Origin: Maridesulfovibrio sp.
GTDB taxonomy: Bacteria; Desulfobacterota; Desulfovibrionia; Desulfovibrionales; Desulfovibrionaceae
Length of the DNA stretch: 64,000 bases
Reading direction: 5' to 3'
Assembly: GCF_963676065.1 (NCBI RefSeq)
Contig: NZ_OY780933.1
Span: forward strand, 372,001 to 436,000
Shown: positions 35,897 through 44,923 of the stretch, piece after piece
Numbering within the stretch: the stretch's first letter is position 1
Layout of the letters: each line of letters starts with the position of its first letter
Notes under the pieces: generated by a model
Database searches by the model: none
What the model was told of the DNA's origin: nothing
What the model saw: the letters and a program-made list of their open reading frames with translations, nothing else
Program-made: the position numbers and the translations under genes

Positions 35897-38206
35897 CTAC
35901 ATAGTAGTATCAAGTCCGGCGATTCGGGTAATTTCACCGGATATTTTGCTTGTCTCTGCTGAAACTTCGGAAAAAGCCGCAATTGCAGCAGTCTTGTTTC
36001 CGCATGATTTTATTACATTACCGGAGACCCCGGTTTCACTTCCTGCAACCTTTGTGAGTTCCCCACAAACCTCTGAGAGATCACCCGCAACTTCAGTAAC
36101 TTGACCTGCGAGATTCTCCAACTCTCCAGCCAGCTTGTTGGCTTCCCCAGCCAGACTGGAAGTTTGTCCGGCTAATGCATTATGCTGGCCGACTAACTTA
36201 TCATGATCTCCCTTCAATTCCTGATGCGCTTCTACAAGTTCAACACATTGAAATCTTAACTGCGTTGAGTCTCCTTCCAATTTCTCTACAGTAGCGTGCA
36301 AGTTTTCTTTTTCAGTCTCGAGCCTGCGGGCGGTACCAAGCACCAGCCCATTTTTTGTAGCAGTTATCTCATTGAGTATGGCGAGTTTTATTCCGGTCTC
36401 CATACCGACAACGATATCTTCCTTTAGAGCGCCGAAAAATTTGGTATCGTTACCGATATTCACAAGCTGCGAAAATCCCACAACAACCTTGCTTTCATTG
36501 CCGAGGATATAGCTGGCAATGTTTTTACCGTTGATCTTGATATTACCCTCGGTGGAAAGAGCCAGACTTTCTTCTTTCTTTTTCGCTTCAATCTGCTCGT
36601 CAGCTATCTGCTTTACCTTTTCTTCGGACATTGAGCTTTCGCCGCCCGCAGGTTCAGCAGCAGCTGATCCAAGCCGCACATAGGTGTTATCTTTAGGAGT
36701 TTTAAGGTGCATGCCCTCACTGCCCTGCTTATCCTGAATATGGAACAGGTTCTGACCTCCGGTGACGATAACGCATTTGGTCTGGTTGGCATCTTTGACC
36801 ATACTGGGATTTTCCGGATTGGGAGCAGCTGACTGAATGATGGGACGGTCCGGGTCTCCCTCTACACATGTGATCAATACCTCGGTTCCTTTATGCAGAG
36901 GGAAATGCATGCCGTGATTGGAGCCTCCGTAGGGCTGGGCCATGCGCAGCCATGTGGTTGCCTTGCCGCCGCTGCGACCGGACTCGTCAAAAGGCATAAT
37001 TACCTTGTAGCGCCCTTCACCATCGAGCTCGGCATACTGCCCGCTGCCCGAAGCATCTATCTTGGCATTAATGGTCCCTGAGAACTTGGGCTTCACTGCC
37101 TTGCGCTCAGCCCGGTACTGGGTCTGGGCCGGGATGCAGCTGAATGAATTGCGATAGTACAGACGGTCCGCGTCTTCCGCTAGATTAAGCCCCAGACCGG
37201 AGACAAGATACGCTTCCTGACTGCCTTCATGAACCACTTCGGTAGTCAGATAACGCTGGTTGAAATCCTGACGGTAGTGATCTTTTAGCTCAAAAATATA
37301 TCCGGTGCGTATGTAAGGAACCGTGGAAACACCATGAAAGAGCTTTTCCCGACAGAGAAATTCCTGTGCCCTTATCTGTGCAAGACGGCTGCCTTCATCC
37401 GGGGTCTTGAAATGTTCTCCGTAAATATAAATTTCACCCATGCCCTGCGCTGAGACCATGGCCTCGGCCTTCATTTCAAGGCTTGGCTTGCGGTAGTTGT
37501 AATCCTTAAGCAGAACCTTTTTCGGCAAAGGCTGCTGCTTGAGCATGAAATTCTTAACAATCTCTTCACGATGGGTGTAATCAAGATTGCTGGGCGGGGC
37601 ATATGTCAGGCTGGTTCCTTCTTTCATAGGCGAATGGGAGATATGGGTGTCGGTGATAACCATTTTTTCACCCTGCTCGGTCTGCTCAAAATAATAATAC
37701 ATACCGTCCCGCTCCATCCAGCGGGAGACAAAATTAAAATGGGATTCATCGTACTGGCAGACATACTCCCACGAGGGGTAGGAGCTCTGTAGCTTGAAAT
37801 CAAAATTCAAACCTTCTTTGAGACCGGCCTTTTTAAGCACATCTCCGAGGACCCCCTGCACATTCTCATTCAGGAAAATCTGATTACAATGGGTCAAGGT
37901 GGCCCACCAGAGTTTCGGAACCAGCTCAGCCCTGTAAAAACAGACTTTCCCGGCCTGATGGAGCTGTTCAAACGAACAAAGCATTCCCTTGAACGGAATA
38001 TCCCCATCATCACGCTTGATGGTGAACTCCGCGGGATTCTGAAGGATGGAATTCAGATCGAGATCATTTTTATCCGAAATCAGCATGATGCTGAACCGAT
38101 AGATAGTCGATAAGCCTTCGGTGCCCTTAAAACGGACCACGCTAAAGGTATTCTTATCCGCACCCTTGGACTCGAAAACAAACTTGGGCTTGGAGCTGTC
38201 TGCCAT
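35897..38206 (-). CDS. tssI: T6SS spike protein VgrG (TssI) with a C-terminal heptad-repeat extension
   Basis: The 769-residue spike trimer subunit has a gp27-like N-terminal body (about 1-360), an OB-fold gp5-like region around GRYKVIMPFDESG and WLRMAQPYGGSNHGMHFPLHKGTEV (about 395-435), then a short beta needle. The C terminus is unusual: residues 664-769 are fifteen back-to-back seven-residue units, thirteen with Gly at the third position (pattern L/V/I-A-G-x-x-x-x). Hydrophobic residues at positions 1 and 5 fit a trimeric coiled coil. There is no recognisable toxin domain. The ribosome site is AGAGGG. It lies between tssH and the DUF2169 gene. Confidence 0.93.
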   Translation of the reverse strand: MADSSKPKFVFESKGADKNTFSVVRFKGTEGLSTIYRFSIMLISDKNDLDLNSILQNPAEFTIKRDDGDIPFKGMLCSFEQLHQAGKVCFYRAELVPKLWWATLTHCNQIFLNENVQGVLGDVLKKAGLKEGLNFDFKLQSSYPSWEYVCQYDESHFNFVSRWMERDGMYYYFEQTEQGEKMVITDTHISHSPMKEGTSLTYAPPSNLDYTHREEIVKNFMLKQQPLPKKVLLKDYNYRKPSLEMKAEAMVSAQGMGEIYIYGEHFKTPDEGSRLAQIRAQEFLCREKLFHGVSTVPYIRTGYIFELKDHYRQDFNQRYLTTEVVHEGSQEAYLVSGLGLNLAEDADRLYYRNSFSCIPAQTQYRAERKAVKPKFSGTINAKIDASGSGQYAELDGEGRYKVIMPFDESGRSGGKATTWLRMAQPYGGSNHGMHFPLHKGTEVLITCVEGDPDRPIIQSAAPNPENPSMVKDANQTKCVIVTGGQNLFHIQDKQGSEGMHLKTPKDNTYVRLGSAAAEPAGGESSMSEEKVKQIADEQIEAKKKEESLALSTEGNIKINGKNIASYILGNESKVVVGFSQLVNIGNDTKFFGALKEDIVVGMETGIKLAILNEITATKNGLVLGTARRLETEKENLHATVEKLEGDSTQLRFQCVELVEAHQELKGDHDKLVGQHNALAGQTSSLAGEANKLAGELENLAGQVTEVAGDLSEVCGELTKVAGSETGVSGNVIKSCGNKTAAIAAFSEVSAETSKISGEITRIAGLDTTM

Positions 38207-38227
38207 AAAATTACCCTCTCATACTCT

Positions 38228-40909
38228 TTACTCAGCGGAAAATTCCATGCTGAAAGATCCATCCTCATCCACACCGAGATGGACTGCCGCCGGCATACCG
38301 CCCCCGGTCATATGCATCAGGATTTCCTTCGACATCTTCGGCAGCACATTGCCATTCAGGATATATTCAATGTTACGGGCTCCGGTCTCCACTTCCGTGC
38401 AGCGGGCCGCAATCTGATCCACTACGTCTGCATCGTAGGTCAGCTTCATCTTATTGTTGGCGAGGAGCATTTTTTCCAGTTTACCGAGCTTAAGCCGGGT
38501 AATCATCTTCATGGCATCGGGATTAAGACTGAAGTAGGGGACCACGTTCATACGCGCCAGAAGAGCAGGCTTGAAATGCTGGGAAAGGATGGGCCGGACG
38601 GCCGAAAGCACCGCGTCCAGAGGAATTTCATCCTCTTCGGCTGTCATTTCCTGTATGACATCAGTGCCGAGATTGGAGGTCAGGATAATAATGGTATTCC
38701 TGAAATTAATATCCTTGCCTTCACCGTCGGTGAGCACTCCTTTGTCAAAAACCTGATAAAAGGTATTCATGACATCCAGATGAGCCTTTTCCACTTCATC
38801 CAGCAGAACAACGGAATACGGCTGACGGCGCACAGCCTCGGTAAGCATGCCGCCTTCCCCGTAACCGACATATCCCGGAGGAGAACCGATCAGCCGGGAA
38901 ATAGTATGCTTTTCCTGAAATTCACTCATATTCACGGTGACTACGGAACGCTCATCACCGAAAAGCAGATCGGCAAGCGAAAGCCCGGTCTCGGTTTTAC
39001 CCACACCGGAAGGTCCGACCAGCAGAAAAACGCCGATGGGTTGATCCGGGTTCTTGATTCCCGCCTTGGAAGCCCGAATAACTTCGGCGATGCCTGCAAG
39101 TCCCTGATCCTGCCCCTTGATGCGCACTTTGAGCTTATCATCAAGATCAGCGACAGTGGCTGCTTCATCCCGGGCCATCTTGCCCACCGGGATTCCTGTC
39201 CAGTCAGAAACAACGCGGCCCACCAGATCGGGAGAGACCTCAATCTGGACCATGGGATCTTCGCCTTGAAGCTTAGCCAAAGCTGCATCCGCCATATCCA
39301 GCTCGGCTTTAAGCTCCGCCATATCCTTATCATCTTCGGCGGCATCAGTTGCAGCATCATCAACGGAGGCTTCTGCCTCTGGATCAGCTTTGCGGGCTTC
39401 CTGAATTCTGGCCCGTATATCCAGTACCGCATGGGCGGCGTCCCTTTCCTTAAGCCACTTTTCACTAATTTCAGCCGCTTCGGAATTTTTATTTTCAATC
39501 TGTTCAAGAAGCTCACTGTAATGCTCTTCATCCACTTCCACGCCGTTACTGCGGTCCCGGTCCACGGCTGCTTTTTCCCGCTCAAGAGCCTGTACCGTGC
39601 GCTGGCAATCCTCCAACACTCCGGGCTTGGCAGAAAGATTAACTTTGACGCGCGCGCAAGTCGTATCCATCAAATCAATAGCCTTATCAGGCAGGAAACG
39701 TCCGGTAATGTAGCGGTCGGAATAAACAGCGGCAGCCACGTTGGCGTCATCGCGAATAATCACATTGTGGGCCTTTTCATAACTCTCACGCAGTCCGCGC
39801 AGAATTATGGTCGAAGTTTCAACGGAAGGCTCATCCAGCTTGACCAACTGGAAACGGCGGGCGAGGGCCGGGTCCTTTTCAAAATATTTTTTGTACTCCG
39901 TCCAAGTGGTAGCGGCGCAGGTTTTGAGCTCCCCGCGGGCCAGTGCGGGCTTGAGCAGATTTGCGGCGTCCGCGCCTCCGGCTGAACCTCCGGCCCCGAC
40001 CAGAGTGTGCGCTTCATCAATAAACAGGATTATCGGTGTTTCACTTGATTTTATCTCATCAATGACCCCTTTAAGCCTGTTCTCGAATTCTCCTTTCATT
40101 CCGGCTCCGGCTTCCAGCAGCCCCATATCCAGTCCGAGCAGAGTCACATCACTCAAAATTTCCGGCACATCACCTTCGGTTATACGCAGGGCAAGACCTT
40201 CTATAACCGCGGTTTTACCTACCCCCGGTTCACCAACAAGGATGGGATTATTTTTGCGGCGGCGAGCGAGGATATCAACCATCTGACGCATTTCCGGGTC
40301 ACGGCCGAAGACCGGGTCAATTCCGCCTTCACGAGCTTTTGCGGTAAAATCAATACAGAAACGTTCCGTGAATCCGCCATCACCTTTTGACGGGGCCGTG
40401 CCTGATGCTCCCGGCGCTGCAGCGGGCATTTTGTATTCCACCGAGTTTTTGGTCACGGTCCAGAATTCACCCAGCAGGGTCTCACGGTTGATTACTGAAA
40501 AGAGATCACCATAACTGCCGGAAGCGTAAAAATTAGGTTTACCCAGAAAGGCCAGCAGCACCGCCCCGGAGCGGATACGGGTTTCGCCAAGTTCCACAGA
40601 AGAAATCAGCCATGCGTCTTCAAAAAGCTCCAGCAGCATGGGAGAAAATACCGGTTTGCCTGAATTTCCGGTCTTGAAATCCTGCAACACATCTGTAAGC
40701 GCCGCAGTTATGCGCGGTCCCTCCACCCCGTACTGATGAAAAATGAGCGGCAGGTCACTGTTTACTTCCTCGATACATTTAATAAAAAAATGTTCAACAG
40801 AGACTTCGTAGTTACTCAGCGAAACACTGAGACCGGCTGCGTTGTGCAATGCGTTAGTGCAGAAAGTATCCAGTTTTGAAAGTAAATTTCTTATATCGAC
40901 ATTGATCAT
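38228..40909 (-). CDS. tssH: T6SS sheath-disassembly ATPase TssH (ClpV)
   Basis: This Clp/Hsp100 ATPase recycles contracted TssB/TssC sheath. The 893 residues comprise an N-terminal ClpV domain (about 1-160), AAA-1 with Walker A GEPGVGKT (about 227) and Walker B FIDEAH, a middle coiled-coil domain rich in Ala/Glu (about 410-560), and AAA-2 with Walker A GPSGVGKT (about 635) and sensor regions. The middle domain carries an acidic stretch (AEASVDDAATDAAEDDKD) longer than usual. The ATG overlaps the tssG stop by 4 bp. Assignment is firm. Confidence 0.96.
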   Translation of the reverse strand: MINVDIRNLLSKLDTFCTNALHNAAGLSVSLSNYEVSVEHFFIKCIEEVNSDLPLIFHQYGVEGPRITAALTDVLQDFKTGNSGKPVFSPMLLELFEDAWLISSVELGETRIRSGAVLLAFLGKPNFYASGSYGDLFSVINRETLLGEFWTVTKNSVEYKMPAAAPGASGTAPSKGDGGFTERFCIDFTAKAREGGIDPVFGRDPEMRQMVDILARRRKNNPILVGEPGVGKTAVIEGLALRITEGDVPEILSDVTLLGLDMGLLEAGAGMKGEFENRLKGVIDEIKSSETPIILFIDEAHTLVGAGGSAGGADAANLLKPALARGELKTCAATTWTEYKKYFEKDPALARRFQLVKLDEPSVETSTIILRGLRESYEKAHNVIIRDDANVAAAVYSDRYITGRFLPDKAIDLMDTTCARVKVNLSAKPGVLEDCQRTVQALEREKAAVDRDRSNGVEVDEEHYSELLEQIENKNSEAAEISEKWLKERDAAHAVLDIRARIQEARKADPEAEASVDDAATDAAEDDKDMAELKAELDMADAALAKLQGEDPMVQIEVSPDLVGRVVSDWTGIPVGKMARDEAATVADLDDKLKVRIKGQDQGLAGIAEVIRASKAGIKNPDQPIGVFLLVGPSGVGKTETGLSLADLLFGDERSVVTVNMSEFQEKHTISRLIGSPPGYVGYGEGGMLTEAVRRQPYSVVLLDEVEKAHLDVMNTFYQVFDKGVLTDGEGKDINFRNTIIILTSNLGTDVIQEMTAEEDEIPLDAVLSAVRPILSQHFKPALLARMNVVPYFSLNPDAMKMITRLKLGKLEKMLLANNKMKLTYDADVVDQIAARCTEVETGARNIEYILNGNVLPKMSKEILMHMTGGGMPAAVHLGVDEDGSFSMEFSAE

Positions 40910-41946
40910 GCTCCGTACCTCTCATGGATGTGTCCGCCTTTATTGGGAAAAGACGCTTTTGCATGTTCCAGATGTTCCCCGGAAAAAACCCAAGTATCGC
41001 AACCGAGGGATGACCATTCCTCTCCGCCCAGCACCGCCGTATTGGCCTCTCCGGACGTCATTTCTAGAACCAGATCGTATTTAAAAGGTTCCACCAGATA
41101 ACCGCGCACCAGATTGTCCAGCTTATCGCCGTCTACCGCGCCGGGCAGTAATTGATGAAAATGACCGGAATTCAAATTACTCAAATGCACCGCCAGTTTA
41201 CTGTTACGGTCTTTGAGCTCCTCCCCGATCCACGAACGCTCACCGAGCACATTGGAATCATGCCCGAGGTAAAAACGCTGGTCCTCGGGGATTTTGACCT
41301 TACGCATCACGCATTGCTCCACCTCTATATCCGTATGCTCTAAGGAATCCTTGAGCAGGGTTTCAAGGCCAAGCGCACTGCGCGGATACTGAGTCAAAAG
41401 GCCGATATGGCGGTAACGCCTGCATTCAGGGGGGACATGGGAAAAAGCTTCGGCGTGTCCGTATCCGAGCAGGCTGTCCAGCCGTTCCAGCCACGACCCG
41501 TCTTTTTCATCCACAGCTTTAATCATCAGCCTCGAACGGCTCCAGGCCCGGAAAAACTGGGAATATGCATTGTTGTTGATAATATCCAGAAAATCACGGG
41601 TTACGGTTTTGTCTTCAGCTGCCTCGGCCAGCAACTCCTCGGTATAAAAGACCGGAAGTGGTGATGAAGCCCCGTAAAGGCCCAGAAAGGTGGTGACAAG
41701 ATGATATAGGTCACCGTCTTCTTTTTCTTCCTGTTCAAGATCGGTAAGGTCTGTGGCCGGAAAGCCGAGAGAAAGCTGGGGACGCACCCGCAGATGATCA
41801 CGAAAAAAAGCTTCCAGATCCTTACCTGTGCAGTTATGCGAATGCAGCCGCAGCAGACGGATGGCCTGAAAAAAAGAATACCCGGTCGGTTTTACGAACA
41901 GGTTTCCGGTTACAGAAGCGGACGGTTCCCGATCATCGCAGTCCAC
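40906..41946 (-). CDS. tssG: T6SS baseplate protein TssG
   Basis: The 346-residue baseplate wedge protein has the typical N terminus with FFQAIRLLRLHS and VRPQLSLGFPATDL, then LGLYGASSPLPVFYTEEL, a hallmark of TssG/ImpH. The GTG start (41946) has AAGGAG eight bases upstream. The first 37 bp overlap the end of tssF, and the last 4 bp overlap tssH, so F-G-H are translationally coupled. TssG and TssF form the wedge complex of the baseplate. Confidence 0.94.
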   Translation of the reverse strand: MDCDDREPSASVTGNLFVKPTGYSFFQAIRLLRLHSHNCTGKDLEAFFRDHLRVRPQLSLGFPATDLTDLEQEEKEDGDLYHLVTTFLGLYGASSPLPVFYTEELLAEAAEDKTVTRDFLDIINNNAYSQFFRAWSRSRLMIKAVDEKDGSWLERLDSLLGYGHAEAFSHVPPECRRYRHIGLLTQYPRSALGLETLLKDSLEHTDIEVEQCVMRKVKIPEDQRFYLGHDSNVLGERSWIGEELKDRNSKLAVHLSNLNSGHFHQLLPGAVDGDKLDNLVRGYLVEPFKYDLVLEMTSGEANTAVLGGEEWSSLGCDTWVFSGEHLEHAKASFPNKGGHIHERYGA

Positions 41947-43640
41947 TCGTAAATCTCCTTGTTTAAAGTGTCTTCAACGGTCAGCTTTGTGAAGCAATTG
42001 ACCGATGCATACCCGGAAAAAAAACGGTTCATCACTGAACTGAAAAGATATAAGTCGCCGCTATTGGCAAAACCATCACAATTAAGAGACATCTTGATTT
42101 CCCGCCCGCGCATGACCAGCCCCCGCACCAGACGGTCTCCTTCGCTCACCTTCATACCGGAAACAGCCTCCACCCGTTTGGTATTGGCCACCACCGCGCC
42201 CCGGTCACGGGTATCCGTAAAGACATAAAGTTTAACCATGGCCCGCAGGCTTTCCACATCCGCAACGGAAAGGTAATTGAGATAAAGATGCGAAAGCAGA
42301 CGCCAGAGCAGGTTCTTACCCAGTGGGGGCTGTACCGGAGATGTAGGCTGACGGATATTCTCAAACGAAGCCAATTCCGGAGAAGTGCTCGTTGGCTTGC
42401 TGATATCACCGTAGCGCAGTTTTTCCGGCAGCGAACCGTTGGTGCAGGTAAGTGCCATGGAAAGAGTTTCGGTGACCGGGTCATTTCCCTGTGCTGGATA
42501 GGCAACGGAGACAAAAAGATCGGTTTTATCGCGCACCGGAGAACGACGGTGATGCACAGTGTAGACAGGCAACTCCCCGGCCTGAGGATTGAACATATGA
42601 AAAGGCTTGTAGGCTTTTTCCTCCACCGTGCCCTGCACGTATCCCGTCACCGAATCCACGGAATAAACCTGATAGTCATTGCCGGAGTCACCGGACGGTC
42701 GAACTTGATATTCCGGGCGCTTATGATCCAGAATCACAGGCTCTGCGTCACGCTTGAACAAATTGATGGCCGGAGTGGCAAACAGGCAGATATCTTCTTT
42801 GGTGAACCGCTCAAAGCTCAGAGGTATCTTCTCGAGTTCCAGTGTAATCCGAAACTTGCCGGAAGCTCCCCGGTTACGCCAGTTTCCCAATCCGTCAATC
42901 TCAAAGAAAAGAAATTTTTCCGGTAAAATAAAATATTCCTGCAGGATTCTATAGCCGGGAAAAGATTGCGAAGGATAAGGCAGCAGCGCTTCATCATCTT
43001 CAAACCCGACAGCTTTCAGGCTCTGCTTTGGAAGAACGCAGAGACTGCCGTCTTCACTGCTGATATCAATTCCACGGATATAGTTAAATAATAGCTTGTA
43101 ACGGCTTGAAGCACTGGCGGCATCACCGGTCAGGTGAAAGCGCAGGGTTGGATTCTCCCACTCATCAAGCGGTATACCCGTAAGCTCAAGATCGATGGTC
43201 AATGCTCCCGAAGTACCGGCGCCTTTTTTTAAATTTACATCAGTTATGGTCAAAGGATGCAGGTCAACATCATAAGTAGTCGAAAAAGTGCAGGGAACCC
43301 CGCTTACAGGTATGGAAGCGATCTGCGAACCGACCGGAACACGGATGGTTTCCATTAAACTTGGTTTCGGGGTGAATTTTACAATTGTAGTGGAAGGGAT
43401 CGGCCTTAAGTAGTGCGGAAAAATAAGTTGCACCAGACCGTGTATTATCTCCGGGAATTCATCGTCCAGCTTCTGATTGATCATACCGGACAGGAATGCT
43501 GAACCTTCCAGCAGCCTTTCAACATCGGGATCGGCGCCCGATCCGGTCAGCATGGGAGCCAGTGCGGGGTGTGTCTTTGAAAACTCCACCGCAAGTTCAC
43601 GCAAATGGCTAAGTTCCCTCTGATAATACTTTTCGATCAT
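41910..43640 (-). CDS. tssF: T6SS baseplate protein TssF
   Basis: The 576-residue baseplate wedge subunit begins MIEKYYQRELSHLRELAVEF, the standard TssF/VasA opening, which is why I chose ATG 43640 (GGAGG ten bases upstream) over the TTG start at 43709. Other family marks are FPHYLRPIPSTTIVKF (about 75-90) and the C-terminal CFTKLTVEDTLNKEIYEW. The gene lies after tssE, with no clear terminator between, and overlaps tssG. It interacts with TssG and TssK to build the baseplate. Confidence 0.94.
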   Translation of the reverse strand: MIEKYYQRELSHLRELAVEFSKTHPALAPMLTGSGADPDVERLLEGSAFLSGMINQKLDDEFPEIIHGLVQLIFPHYLRPIPSTTIVKFTPKPSLMETIRVPVGSQIASIPVSGVPCTFSTTYDVDLHPLTITDVNLKKGAGTSGALTIDLELTGIPLDEWENPTLRFHLTGDAASASSRYKLLFNYIRGIDISSEDGSLCVLPKQSLKAVGFEDDEALLPYPSQSFPGYRILQEYFILPEKFLFFEIDGLGNWRNRGASGKFRITLELEKIPLSFERFTKEDICLFATPAINLFKRDAEPVILDHKRPEYQVRPSGDSGNDYQVYSVDSVTGYVQGTVEEKAYKPFHMFNPQAGELPVYTVHHRRSPVRDKTDLFVSVAYPAQGNDPVTETLSMALTCTNGSLPEKLRYGDISKPTSTSPELASFENIRQPTSPVQPPLGKNLLWRLLSHLYLNYLSVADVESLRAMVKLYVFTDTRDRGAVVANTKRVEAVSGMKVSEGDRLVRGLVMRGREIKMSLNCDGFANSGDLYLFSSVMNRFFSGYASVNCFTKLTVEDTLNKEIYEWTAMIGNRPLL

Positions 43641-43750
43641 GTGATGCATGCCTCCAGCGGCCCTGCCGGGAGCCTTAAACCATTTTCCAAAAGGGTTTAA
43701 GAATCCCAAAATGTTCTAATAGGGCTTTGCCGCGTTTGTTATCGCTCCTG

Positions 43751-44170
43751 CTAGCTATCCTTCACTGAAATCTGACCGTCAGGATCGAGAACCGTCTCAA
43801 ACACGACAGGCATATCCTGTCCTTCAAGGGCAAGCCTGCCCTGCAGCTTGAAATACAGGGCCAGCGGATTGTCTTCCATGGGCACAAACTGGATATTCAC
43901 GTTTGCCAGCCGTGGTTCATATTTTAGAATGACCTCGGTCATGGATTCCTCGATGGAGCGGACCGCATCAAGCCCGGTAGCCCCGATCATGGAAGTAAAG
44001 TCCGGTACCCCGAAATCATTGGCGATCTGAGCATTTCCCTGCCGGGTATTCAAAATCATACGCAGGTAATCCAGCACAGACTTAATCACCTGCCCCGGCT
44101 CGGCAGAATCGCGCCAATCCGGGTCCTCTTCCATGAAACGTATCCGTTCAAGCAAGCGCTGAGTGATCAA
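43751..44170 (-). CDS. tssE: T6SS baseplate protein TssE (gp25-like)
   Basis: This gp25-type protein has 139 residues: RLLERIRFMEEDPDW at the N terminus, LRMILNTRQGNAQIANDFGVPDF (the conserved RxGxxxxxxDYGLPDF-like block) and the core strand around EPRLANVNIQFVPM. It initiates sheath polymerisation on the baseplate. It is separated from hcp by 178 bp holding a long GC-rich hairpin. Confidence 0.94.
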   Translation of the reverse strand: MITQRLLERIRFMEEDPDWRDSAEPGQVIKSVLDYLRMILNTRQGNAQIANDFGVPDFTSMIGATGLDAVRSIEESMTEVILKYEPRLANVNIQFVPMEDNPLALYFKLQGRLALEGQDMPVVFETVLDPDGQISVKDS

Positions 44171-44299
44171 TCTTCCCCCTTTTCCTGAAGCGGAGGAAAA
44201 TCCCGCTTCAAATTATTTCAACCCGACTGTTCAGGCTGCAATCGCGAAGCCCGGTAAATGTTTTTAAAATTCTTACTCCCCTTACTAAAAGGGGTTAAG

Positions 44300-44334
44300 G
44301 CCCCCGGCAGGAGCCCCGCGAGGCCGCCGGAGGC
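44300..44334 (-). other. Hairpin downstream of hcp (possible partial terminator)
   Basis: GCCCCCGGC (44300-44308) pairs with GCCGGAGGC (44326-44334), a 9-bp stem with one G-T pair, and can fold further inside. On the minus strand (the direction of the operon) the stem is followed by CTTAACCCCTTTTAG and a second small CCCC/GGGG stem. This may reduce read-through into tssE or stabilise the end of hcp mRNA. Confidence 0.45.
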
Positions 44335-44348
44335 TTTTCTGGCGTTAC

Positions 44349-44831
44349 CTAGCTGGATTTCCAGTCGTCGGTATATTCAATATTACCGTCAGCGTAGGTC
44401 CAGGTAATTTTGGAATAGGTGAAGCTCACATCTTCCATGTCGTGATAGCCCTTGTTATCGGGCAGGAAGGTAATCGGCTTGTAGCTGTGCAGATTGACTA
44501 TGATCGCTTCTTCCATCTTGATGGTGTAGTACTTCTTTTCAATTCCTGTCGCATCGATATGGTAGTGATCGATTTCAACAGTGAGCTGTTCCCCTTTACA
44601 ACAGGCCTGAGCCAGTTTCGGAGACGCATTGTCCACGTGTTTAGTCACGGTAAACGGCTTATGGATACGTTGTCCGGTGGGAAGGCCGGTATGGGTGTCT
44701 TTGGGGATTTCCACATTATGATCCAAAGCATAGATCAGCATGGTATCTTTTTTATCCCCGGCCTGTGTGCAATCGCCTTTGATCTGTCCTTGAGTCTTTC
44801 CTGTTACCTTCATATACGAAGTAAGTGCCAT
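44349..44831 (-). CDS. hcp: T6SS tube protein Hcp (TssD)
   Basis: Hcp forms the hexameric inner tube that is pushed out by sheath contraction. The 160-residue protein begins MALTSYMKVTGKTQGQIKGD, matching the Hcp opening, and has the extended loop KPFTVTKHVDNASPKLAQAC and C-terminal strands ISWTYADG-like (here ITWTYADGNIEYTDDW). I chose ATG 44831, with GAGGAG seven bases upstream, over an in-frame start five codons earlier. There is no fused toxin. Hairpins flank the gene on both sides, which may permit the high Hcp level the machine needs. Confidence 0.95.
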   Translation of the reverse strand: MALTSYMKVTGKTQGQIKGDCTQAGDKKDTMLIYALDHNVEIPKDTHTGLPTGQRIHKPFTVTKHVDNASPKLAQACCKGEQLTVEIDHYHIDATGIEKKYYTIKMEEAIIVNLHSYKPITFLPDNKGYHDMEDVSFTYSKITWTYADGNIEYTDDWKSS

Positions 44832-44875
44832 AACCCTTCTCCTCAAAATTCATGATTAAAGGTTGACCATTTAAG

Positions 44876-44908
44876 CGGCTGCCGCACCATGGGCAGGGGC
44901 AACAGCCG
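44876..44908 (-). other. Hairpin between tssC and hcp
   Basis: CGGCTGCCGC (44876-44885) pairs with GCAACAGCCG (44899-44908), a 10-bp stem containing two G-T pairs with a 13-base loop. It lies 45 bp upstream of the hcp start on the transcribed strand. There is no T run, so it is more likely a processing or 5' stabilising element for hcp mRNA than a terminator. Confidence 0.45.
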
Positions 44909-44923
44909 GACTCTTTCGGCTGA

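Noticed and set aside
35900..36217. VgrG C-terminal tail as a toxin domain
   Set aside because: The tail is a regular heptad repeat with no catalytic residues or globular character.
38279..39985. Long plus-strand open frame of 568 codons opposite tssH
   Set aside because: It lies wholly inside the clpV gene, has no ribosome site or family match, and is explained by the codon bias of the opposite strand.
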